Shown piece after piece: positions 56,701-64,000 of a stretch of 64,000 nt of DNA. Position 1 is the stretch's first letter. Each line of letters starts with the position of its first letter. Both the position numbers and the translations under genes were made by a program. The notes beneath the pieces are model-generated. The model did no database searches. It saw only the letters and a list, made by a program, of their open reading frames with translations, and had not been told where the DNA came from. Source of the stretch: Plectrocnemia conspersa (taxonomy: Eukaryota > Arthropoda > Insecta > Trichoptera > Polycentropodidae); contig VTFK01000050.1 of NCBI GenBank assembly GCA_009617715.1, forward strand, positions 1,674,001 through 1,738,000, read 5' to 3'.

Positions 56701-59700
56701 AACACAAGAAGACTCAAGTCCTTAATGCTAAAACAATCATTGTCAGTATAAAAAAAAAAAAAACTACCAAAGTAGTAAATAATAATAAAAAATCTGTAGC
56801 TAAAATGACTCAAAAATCTATTGTATTAATAATTGATATTTTTGATGAGTTCAACTTTTTTGATCAAAAATAATAAAACTGGATTTAGTTTTTTAATTCA
56901 TTAATAATTATGACACGTGAGCTTGTTAAACCAACACCTCAAAAGTATTGCAAATGAAATTATTGATATGTTCATCAGAAAATATTATTATGTTTCACAA
57001 TCCGTGCTGATTGAAAATTGAATAGCAGATATACTACACTATTTTGCGTTTTATAAAATATTGAAACATGTTCTAGAAATCCTATATCAAAATTCTTATT
57101 TAGTTCATTAAAATGAGCTTTCAAATCTACCATAAAGTTTCTACTTCTATCACTGACCTTATATAATTCATTGTTTTAACGATAATAACGGATCAACAGA
57201 CAATGAGGGCCGTAGGTTAGACGTGTACAGTGTAAACAATTAAAATATAGAGTAAAGTGGCACAACACGTGACATGAAACTCTCATGCCTCATTTCCGCT
57301 TATAATTAGTTTGTGAGGTACAATTTTTTTTAAGCAAAATGAATTATGAGAAAGATTAACGAAATTTACAAAAGCTATCATTGTTTATAGAAGCAAAAAT
57401 ATTTTCATGCTGATAAGAGAAACACAGTCTGTGGGATGCTAGAGAAATCTTAAATGGTGATTTTAAATGAGACAAAAAATATAATATAACTTTAGGCTGA
57501 AATCTGAGAACTCGTCAATAAGAAATGAGTAAGATGGATCATGTTTCGGGAATTATTTTACAGGGGTTCGGATTACGTATTTGTATAACATTTTAGAAAA
57601 TATGATATATTTTCGGCTCATTGCCAAGTTTTTAAGGTCATTCGTGAGATGATGAATCATCATAGTTGTACTTCATATTTTACTGTAAGGGGTGTTACTC
57701 GGTTTAATGATTATATATTTTTTGATCGTCGGGTTCCAGACGAAGTTTTCGAAGAAAATAATATGAGAAAATTGTTTTCGTTCGAAGAGCTTTACGCAGG
57801 CGTCTGAAATTTTGCGTTTGGCAGCAGATCAAGAATAAGTAGATATAACCCACAAAAGAAATAGATCTTTGGGGTCAAAGACAAAAAAGGCCGTGCCGTA
57901 TAAATCGCTTCAAACTCGCTCAAATCGTCTACTGGTATTAAAAAAATGAATAACGATTTAAACACTCTTTTACCCTGACCTTGTTCAGACCTTCACGGCA
58001 TGGTGCAACAGCCACCTGCGCAAAGCCGGCACCGCCATCGAAAGCATCGAGGACGACTTCCGCAACGGGCTGAAGCTGATGCTGCTGTTGGAGGTCATCT
58101 CGGGGGAGACCCTGCCCAAGCCCGACCGTGGCAAGATGCGCTTCCACAAGATCGCCAACGTCAACAAAGCGCTCGACTACATCGCCTCCAAGGGCGTCAA
58201 GTTGGTCTCCATCGGCGCCGAGGAGATCGTCGATGGCAACCTTAAGATGACGCTCGGCATGATCTGGACCATCATCCTGCGCTTCGCCATCCAGGACATC
58301 TCCGTCGAGGAGATGACAGCCAAGGTACGATTTATTTAAGTTCGACTGAAATTCAACGTATACAGTTCGGTAAGTCTTTAATCGATTTAAACACCCGTAG
58401 GAGGGACTGCTGCTGTGGTGCCAGCGCAAGACCGCGCCATACAAGAACGTCAACGTGCAAAACTTCCACTTGTCGTTCAAGGACGGCTTGGCTTTCTGCG
58501 CTCTCATCCATCGCCACCGGCCCGACCTCATCGACTACTCCAAGCTCTCCAAGGACAACCCTCTGGAGAACCTCAACACCGCTTTCGACGTCGCCGAGAA
58601 GTATCTCGACATTCCGCGCATGTTGGACCCGGACGGTACGTATTCGGACGCCCGTCGTCCCGCCGCGACTCTGTTTAATCCGCCGATTGGACGCTTTCAG
58701 ACTTGATCAATACCCCCAAGCCCGACGAGCGCGCGATCATGACGTACGTCTCGTGCTACTATCACGCCTTCCAGGGCGCCCAACAGGTTATCTTTTTCAG
58801 CAATCGTGCAATCGCACCCAACCCCAGAATCGACCCGTCGAGGCCGACCCTAATTCAGAATAACCCTCCATGGCTTTACATCGTTTTTCTTGTCTTAATG
58901 TCTATGTGTATTTTGCATTACTAAAAGCATGATAATCGGACCTTGCGTTTGCTTTCTATCGACAGACTTACAGAACACGGCTATGCCCGACGAGCGAGCG
59001 GTAATGACATACGTGTCTTCCTACTATCACTGTTTTTCCGGAGCCCAAAAGGTTGGTGCTAGCCGCCGTTTATACTAACCCCTAGTCCGCGTGCGTTTCG
59101 TGTTCTCTAACCGACGACGATCGTCCGGAGCGGAAGTCTAATCTCACGTAACGTTCCCAGGCCGAGACCGCCGCCAACAGGATATGCAAGGTGTTGAAGG
59201 TCAACCAGGAAAACGAACGACTCATGGAAGAATACGAGCGCCTGGCTAGCGACGTGAGAAAACTTTCGTATGTGCGTTTTACGTAATCGAGTATCTCGTT
59301 AATCCTGGCGAAATTTGCAGTTGTTGGAATGGATAAGGCGCACGATGCCGTGGCTGGGAAGCCGCCAGACCGACAATTCCCTGGCCGGTTGTCAAAAGAA
59401 ATTGGAAGATTACCGCACATACAGGTATGTCGCAAACGTTATGCGAGTGCGTCGTAAACTTAACGACGTTGCACATTCGTCTAGTATATGTTTCTGTATA
59501 TTTGAGTGTTTAATCCCTCTGACGAAAATCTATGGTAAACTGCCAAAAAGTTACTCATCGCCGACGGACAGCTGCGGACCTCGCCTGTAACTTTGCACCG
59601 TTCCGTTGCCAAATATGCATGTCGTTGACCACAATCTGGTTCACCGAAGGTCGTCAATATCTGGACATATTTGGAGTTTACGAATAAGATTATCCTCGTC

Positions 59701-62700
59701 CGCTCGGAAATATGATGCATTCTTTGTTTTGAACCCAGAGAAATTTATTAGTCATTCCATTATTCATACACGATGACTAGTTTTTGCGGAATTTCAAAAC
59801 AAACAGACCGTTTCAATGTCTGTTGTGTTATGTAAATGCACATTCCGCAATAAAAATATTGCAGATGTTATGAAATCAAAACGATAAATGAAAACGTTTC
59901 CTCTATTTATCCCATAAATACACAGTGAACTAATTAATTACAGATAAAATCGAAATGGAAAAAACATTTTTTTTTATAGAAGATTTTAAAAATAACTAAA
60001 TCAATAAACGAAACTTTTTATTTCTACCTTTTTAAAAACATATATTGTTTTGAGGCACTCCAGATAGCTATTTATTTACATATATAACTGAAGAAATAAT
60101 AAATAAAAAACATTCTAATTATTATTTTTTTTTAATTTAAATTAATGTAATGATTTCCATAAAAATAATATAGTACGAAATAAATTAACATGACAAAAAA
60201 TATTTTTTATTAATTTTATAGAAAATATTGAAAAATTAAAAAAAATCAACAAAAGCTAAAATAAATTAACAAAATTTTATAATAGAAAAAGTGTTAAAAT
60301 AAATTATTAAAACATACTAATACAAAAAGTAGTAAAATAAATCAAAGCAATAAAACGTTAAGAATCACTGATTTTTTTTCTATATTTTACTCTAAATAAA
60401 ATAATACTAAAATTTAAAAAATACTGGAAAAATATGTAAAATTAACTTAGGCGTATACTAACAAATTAACTGTTAAATTTACTCACTATTCAAAAGGTTA
60501 ATAAAGTATATTTGGCTTAAGATCTGAAACCATTATATCGTTACTTCTGCCTCTAAAGGATTTTGTGCTTTTATTTAAATTTAATGTCATTTCTATTGCA
60601 GTCTCCGATACATAAGATTAGTAGTACTTATAGTAGTCATCAAGAAAATCTCCAGTATGCATTGGGCACCTAAAGGTGTCATGAACCTTTGAGCCTTGTA
60701 ATATATTATTTTTTTTGTTTAATTTAAGGCTGAAAAACACTTTAATTTATTGAAATAATATTTAAATAACTTATGGCATAAATAGGTGCTCCCCCACATA
60801 CTAGTGAATTTCGAAATGGCGCCCAAAAATATCAGTCGTGGTAAAAGGATTTATGTAGATACACGGTATGTTTTTGTGTATTTTCTGATATCGAAGCAGT
60901 AACGTAGCCAGGATTTTGTCAAGGGGGGGAGGCTTTTGTCAAGAAAAAAGGCAAGATAATTTTGTAATTTATATTTAATTAACATAAAATCACTGGCTGC
61001 GCTCCGTCAGGGGAGGTTCAAACCCCTCCCCCCTTTTGCTACGCCACTGTATCGAAGTGCTAGTTCCCTAATATTATTTTTATAGCTTTATTTTAGATGG
61101 CTTGCAATTTAAAAAAAAATAGTAATACTGGTGTTACTCCACACCCAGCAATCATATGTTAAAATGGGACTAAATGTTTGTATAATAAGATTTTATTATT
61201 TATGGTAAATACACTCTTTATTAAATGTCCGTCACAGGACTGTGGTGGCAGAATCCTTTTAGAGCATATATTAATACGTTTTTTGCATTCAAATTATTGA
61301 GACATTCGTGTGGGGCTGACGAATTTTACAAATTTTAAATACATAAAAAAAATAAAATAATTCAGGAAAAATTATAAAATAATTCAGGATTTGCTTGTAT
61401 ATCTTCAGATTTTTTTTTCGTTGTAGAGTTATCATAAGGTGATCATTGTTCAGTCCAACAGTAACGCCAAAACAATTTGTTTTGTGGAATATTATTTTAT
61501 TCTCTCATTTAATTGTATTCAAATAAAAACATGCGATCAATGGTGGCGAATGAGTTATGACTAAAAGAAAATTTGGACACATGTAAAAAATACACACAAC
61601 TAATTGATGAAGATTATTAAATTTTTAAATAAAAATGCTGAAGGTTGGACGAGATATCTTGAATATCGTGCATAAAAAAGTCGTGTACCTTTGGAACAGC
61701 AGGTTCTGTCAAACAATTCATTTTATGGAACAATTATTTTATATAATGCTCATTTAAATCAGGCCATCGAACCATTAATTTTTTTCAATCCAGTTCAATG
61801 TTTTTTTTGTATTAAAAAATATTTTTTCTGTCTAATCTTTGTACATAGTTAAAGTTATTCAATATGAATTCAATGTCCACATCTGTTGAAATAGGAAATG
61901 TACGTGTCTCTATTGCTAATTCTTTACTTCTTAAAAAATCCTCTAAATCGTCTACATTTTTTTTTTGGTTTCATAAATGATTGTGTTTGTTCATTTGTGA
62001 TTGAAATTGATTCTTTAAAAATTATAATATGTTCTAAATATTTTTCAAATGTTGCACAACTTGCATTTTTTGTGACTGCGTGCTTGACATGGACCGGACC
62101 GAAATAAACCGATATTTTTTATCGATTCAGCTCTGGTTTTCGTTCTGACAAAAATAACGGTTTTTCGGTTTAGTTCCGATTTGAAGGAAATAATGTTTAT
62201 TTGCATACATAATATATGATCAAATTTATTTAACAAAAAATTTTGTGAAAGGATTATAAATTAGTCCAATGTCCATTGTACCTAAAAGAAGACATATTCC
62301 GGTGATAATGAACCAATTAGAAATAAAAAATTGGTTACATTAGTAAACAGCAGTAAAAATTAAGAGTAGTGAAATTTATTTTATGTTTAACGCAACAAAT
62401 GATCGGGAGAAAAAATTATCTGAACTCTAAAATATATTTTACAATGTATACATTGTATCATTGCATTGATCTTTTCACGTATATTCACAAGATTTAAAAT
62501 TAATTATAATTTTCAGGCGCAAGCACAAGCCTCCGCGCGTCGAACAGAAAGCCAAGCTGGAGACCAACTTTAACACTCTTCAGACCAAGCTGCGCCTGAG
62601 CAACCGCCCCGCGTATATGCCCACCGAGGGCAAGATGGTTTCGGTGAGTGATCAAATCTAGTGTTATGGGAACGAGGTCCTATTCCGACACTCATCCATC

Positions 62701-64000
62701 AAACTTTTGCAGGACATTTCCGGCGCCTGGAAGGGTTTGGAGATCTCCGAGAAAGCCTTCGAAGAGTGGCTGCTCAGCGAGATGATGAGGCTGGAGCGCC
62801 TCGAGCATCTCGCTCAGAAGTTCAAGCACAAGGCCGACATCCACGAAGACTGGACCCGCGGCAAAGAGGAGATGCTGCAATCCCAGGACTTCCGCCAGTG
62901 CCGCCTCAACGAAGTCAAGGCTCTGAAGAAGAAGCACGAAGCCTTCGAGTCGGACCTCGCCGCCCACCAAGACAGAGTCGAACAGATCGCAGCCATTGCG
63001 CAAGAATTGAAGTGAGTTAGTCGTTACCGCCTTTCCGATCATGCCCGTTTCTCATCTCAAAAATTATCATAGCCATTTTTATATAAATTAAATTAGTACG
63101 AATATTTTTAAATGTTTTACAATGGCTGCATTTTTTTATACCGCTGCATAAGAAAGGGTGGGTCCGTGCCAGACGTTTTTGAGTCATTTTTAAAAAAGTA
63201 CTGTGATAGGGAAGTGGCTTAACGAACGAAATAGTGCAGATAGTAAAAGTGGATTTTTGCAGCACCTTGGAGTACCACGACTCGGCCAGCGTCAACGCCC
63301 GCTGCCAGCGCATTTGCGAGCAATGGGACAGGTTGGGCGCGCTCACTCAGCGCCGCCGCGCCGCCCTGGACGAAGCCGAACGCATCCTCGAGAAGATCGA
63401 CGTTCTGCACCTGGAGTTCGCGAAGCGCGCCGCTCCCTTCAACAACTGGTATGTGTTCAATTTTCTTACACTTTGGAGACGGAGACTAAAACTACCGATC
63501 GATTCACAGGTTAGACGGAACTCGCGAGGATCTCGTCGACATGTTCATAGTGCACACCATGGAGGAGATCACCGGTCTGATGGACGCCCACGCCCGCTTC
63601 AAGGCCACTCTCGGAGAAGCCGACAAGGAATATCAGGTATGATTTCGCACACTGCTTCAGCATCCGCGTCGACGGTGATCTTTAACGCTGCTCGCTTTTC
63701 AGTCGATCGTCAACCTCGTACGCGACGTAGAAGCCATCGTCAAGCAGCACCAAATTCCCGGAGGACTGGAGAACCCGTACACGGCCCTCACGGCCGATGA
63801 CCTCTCTAAGAAATGGTCCGACGTCAGACAGCTGGTGCCCCAGAGGGATTCTACGCTGGCGGCCGAGCTCAGGAAACAGCAGAACAACGAGATGCTCCGC
63901 AGACAGTTCGCCGAGAAGGCCAACGCCGTCGGACCCTGGATCGAAAGGCAGATGGACGCCGTCACCTCCATCGGAATGGGACTCCAGGGCTCCTTGGAAG
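50688..64000 (+). CDS. Actn: Alpha-actinin (5' eleven coding positions plus one alternative exon; runs off the window)
   Basis: Exons 50688-50789, 57989-58324, 58401-58635, 58701-58786 or 58966-59051, 59161-59253, 59321-59424, 62517-62643, 62713-63011, 63263-63448, 63510-63636 and 63703-64000 join in frame and give about 664 residues, near three quarters of a normal alpha-actinin. After an acidic N-terminus come two calponin-homology domains (about residues 40-145 and 152-257) forming the actin-binding region, then spectrin repeats 1-3 and the start of repeat 4 (antiparallel dimer rod). Repeats 1-3 keep family signatures ([54 protein letters not shown]). The remaining repeat 4 and C-terminal EF-hands lie beyond 64,000. 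Alpha-actinin crosslinks F-actin at Z-discs, adhesion sites and the cortex. No frame break is seen. Confidence 0.97.
50790..51090. other. Start of Actn intron 1
   Basis: GC-rich just after the exon (frames here are shadows), then AT-rich. A conserved short motif set is not recognised. Confidence 0.4.
51535..51693. mobile_element. pogo-like MITE fragment nested in family F
   Basis: TACAGTTGAACATCAACTTT at the left and a right part with ACGAGTAATTTGAGTTAC and CGACATAAAT resemble the pogo-like MITE at 54.4-54.6 kb. The ends are decayed. Confidence 0.45.
52643..52812. mobile_element. Small inverted-repeat element E2
   Basis: Left end GGGGACATCATTACAGC, right end CTCAAATAACATCCCTG, with AATGCATTTTTCTCGCC inside. 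It matches 33,882-34,018 in layout and lies beside the family F right half in both places. Confidence 0.6.
52848..53770 (-). mobile_element. piggyBac-like transposase remnant
   Basis: The minus strand reads, in order with breaks: [27 protein letters not shown], then [17 protein letters not shown], and [19 protein letters not shown]. The order and spacing resemble the MSR.RF...L, DKF, NFF..-type and ..CPL blocks of piggyBac-like transposases. The right boundary may extend to a TTAA at 54,066-54,069 next to CCATATATGGTATGGTAGG. Family assignment is moderate. Confidence 0.5.
54070..54375 (-). pseudogene. Fragment of a multicopy insect protein with a CxxC cluster
   Basis: The minus strand reads [20 protein letters not shown], then after one frame shift [20 protein letters not shown] and [13 protein letters not shown]. 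From memory, a FGRPQVD.C..CE stretch followed by AKRVA..ELI.H.RRA.KF is typical of a widespread uncharacterised insect protein family that looks transposon-borne. The fragment ends at a TTAA, where the piggyBac-like sequence seems to have inserted. Confidence 0.5.
54395..54597. mobile_element. pogo-like MITE
   Basis: The right end, read inward, is TAGTGGTACCTTGATTTACG followed by AGTCTAATTCGCTCCGTGAC, typical of pogo-type MITEs that begin CAGT..CCTCG.TTTACGAG. The left end (TTCGACTACATACTAGC) is decayed. It is about 200 bp and non-coding. Confidence 0.6.
54640..54740 (+). repeat. SINE-like repeat S2
   Basis: GTAACGCATTGGGTTTACGC followed by CTGTCATG; matches the 7.9 and 45.5 kb copies. Confidence 0.55.
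55245..55765. repeat. E2 plus family F fragment
   Basis: G- and C-runs near 55,250-55,287, then AGAAAAATGCATGTAATTT and TTTGCCCCTCCCCCTGG (E2), then TGTCATTTCAGTGAAATCAT and CAGTGAAAATATAATTTATC (F). It ends with AAAAGCTGAAATGGCATCCC, an E2 end. Confidence 0.65.
55770..57980. other. AT-rich Actn intron sequence
   Basis: A 76-codon frame at 56,521-56,751 and a 75-codon frame at 56,193-56,420 have no recognisable domain. CAAAAGTAAGTGCACTG near 56,113 faintly recalls a mariner end. No exon was recognised. Confidence 0.45.
57989..58324 (+). CDS. Actn: Actn exon 2: calponin-homology domain 1
   Basis: 112 codons, acceptor CTTGTTCAG, donor GTACGA, phase 0 at both ends. It reads [18 protein letters not shown] (actin-binding site 1 region), [19 protein letters not shown], then [15 protein letters not shown] and [17 protein letters not shown]. 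This is the whole CH1 domain. Confidence 0.98.
58401..58635 (+). CDS. Actn: Actn exon 3: calponin-homology domain 2
   Basis: 78 codons plus one base, acceptor CACCCGTAG, donor GTACGT. It reads [39 protein letters not shown] and [19 protein letters not shown]. Ends mid-codon (G), completed by either alternative exon. Confidence 0.98.
58701..58786 (+). CDS. Actn: Actn alternative exon 4a
   Basis: 86 nt, acceptor GCTTTCAG, donor GTTATC. With the preceding G it reads [19 protein letters not shown] and [10 protein letters not shown], the end of CH2. It has the same length and phase as exon 4b. Confidence 0.95.
58966..59051 (+). CDS. Actn: Actn alternative exon 4b
   Basis: 86 nt, acceptor ATCGACAG, donor GTTGGT. 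It reads [19 protein letters not shown] and [10 protein letters not shown]. It is clearly homologous to 4a but diverged. Using both or neither would shift the frame (172 or 0 nt instead of 86), so the pair should be mutually exclusive. Confidence 0.94.
59161..59253 (+). CDS. Actn: Actn exon 5: linker to spectrin repeat 1
   Basis: 31 codons in phase 0: [19 protein letters not shown], then [11 protein letters not shown]. The donor is GTGAGA. The [12 protein letters not shown] block is highly conserved in alpha-actinins. Confidence 0.97.
59321..59424 (+). CDS. Actn: Actn exon 6: spectrin repeat 1
   Basis: Acceptor AATTTGCAG, donor GTATGT. It reads [20 protein letters not shown] and [11 protein letters not shown], the first helix of repeat 1. 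The final AG joins the G at 62,517. Confidence 0.97.
60640..60850 (+). mobile_element. mariner 3'-end fragment
   Basis: It reads [10 protein letters not shown] in one frame, then continues in nucleotides like 48,330-48,515 (TTTAAGGCTGAAAAACACTT; AATTTCGAAATGGCG; AAAAATATCAGTCGTGG). It is the same mariner family as at 47.4-48.5 kb, from which only the 3' part is kept. Confidence 0.75.
60897..61049. mobile_element. Complete hAT-type MITE with 8-bp target duplication
   Basis: Left end CAGTAACGTAGCCAGG, right end read inward CAGTGGCGTAGCAAAAGG; both continue into runs of G. TATCGAAG stands immediately before (60,889-60,896) and after (61,050-61,057) the element. An exact 8-bp duplication is the hAT signature. 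It is 153 bp and non-coding. Confidence 0.88.
62517..62643 (+). CDS. Actn: Actn exon 7: spectrin repeat 1, continued
   Basis: It reads [19 protein letters not shown] and [19 protein letters not shown], then MVS and donor GTGAGT. The LRLSNRPA block is highly conserved. Confidence 0.97.
62713..63011 (+). CDS. Actn: Actn exon 8: end of spectrin repeat 1 and repeat 2
   Basis: 99 codons plus two bases. It reads [40 protein letters not shown] and [20 protein letters not shown]. Acceptor TTTTGCAG, donor GTGAGT. Confidence 0.98.
63263..63448 (+). CDS. Actn: Actn exon 9: spectrin repeats 2-3
   Basis: It reads [39 protein letters not shown] and [10 protein letters not shown]. Donor GTATGT splits the Trp codon completed at 63,510. 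Confidence 0.98.
63510..63636 (+). CDS. Actn: Actn exon 10: spectrin repeat 3
   Basis: It reads [20 protein letters not shown] and [16 protein letters not shown], phase 0 at the end. Acceptor ATTCACAG, donor GTATGA. Confidence 0.97.
63703..64000 (+). CDS. Actn: Actn exon 11: spectrin repeats 3-4 (cut by window end)
   Basis: Open to the last base: [37 protein letters not shown] and [19 protein letters not shown]. The exon continues beyond the window. Confidence 0.97.

Larger units (their letters stand above)
59425..62516. other. Actn intron 6 (3.1 kb)
   Basis: Mostly AT-rich. It contains a mariner 3'-end fragment (60,640-60,850) and a complete hAT-type MITE (60,897-61,049). Open frames here have no recognisable domain. 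Confidence 0.8.

Noticed and set aside
56521..56751. 76-codon plus-strand frame ([17 protein letters not shown]...)
   Set aside because: It has no recognisable domain or splice context and AT-rich codon use; a chance frame or unidentified repeat.
57938..58531. 197-codon minus-strand frame over the Actn exons
   Set aside because: It is the antisense shadow of CH1/CH2 and crosses an intron.

Overview
The window is animal nuclear DNA, almost certainly from an insect: AT-rich introns, GC-rich exons with GT-AG junctions, and many degenerate transposable elements (Jockey/CR1-type LINEs, mariner/Tc1, hAT, piggyBac-like, pogo-like MITEs, SINE-like repeats). The sequence does not let me name the order or species. 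Every long intact protein signal belongs to two plus-strand genes lying head to tail; nearly all other open frames are transposon remnants or shadows.

Gene 1 (20,940-50,494, eight exons, 5' end upstream of the window or not recognised) encodes a multidomain protein: a Rap-GAP domain with its GND thumb motif, then a BTB/POZ domain split by an insert of about 120 residues, then a BACK-like C-terminus. From memory this matches the insect 'serine-enriched protein' (gprs). All seven junctions keep phase, but the last exon carries a single-base frame break near 49,884-49,890 that is either an assembly error or a damaged allele. Its introns reach 17.8 kb and hold most of the repeats.

Gene 2 (50,688 to beyond 64,000) is alpha-actinin (Actn): a 34-codon first exon, a 7.2-kb intron, two calponin-homology domains, a pair of equal-length 86-nt alternative exons that must be mutually exclusive to keep frame, and then spectrin repeats 1 to 3 and the start of repeat 4. 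Only 193 bp separate the stop codon of gene 1 from the Actn start codon, so the Actn promoter and 5' leader must lie in a very small interval, overlap the gene 1 terminator, or sit elsewhere.

Region by region: 1-4.8 kb holds a nearly full-length minus-strand LINE; 4.8-20.9 kb is probably intron or upstream DNA of gene 1, with hAT, mariner and pogo-like remnants and (TA)n arrays; 21-24.3 kb holds the Rap-GAP and BTB-start exons; 24.3-42.1 kb is a repeat-filled intron with two large inverted repeats; 42.2-49.5 kb is another repeat-filled intron; 49.5-50.8 kb holds the end of gene 1 and the start of Actn; 50.8-58.0 kb is Actn intron 1, with a large palindromic repeat and piggyBac-like debris; 58-64 kb holds the Actn exons.

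The most unusual non-genic structures are (i) a near-perfect foldback at 35,006-35,278 flanked on both sides by (TA)n tracts, whose arms carry a hammerhead-ribozyme-like core, and (ii) a palindromic repeat family seen many times in the window, one copy of which is a roughly 260-bp hairpin with a 4-nt loop. I found no evidence for a new multi-gene system.
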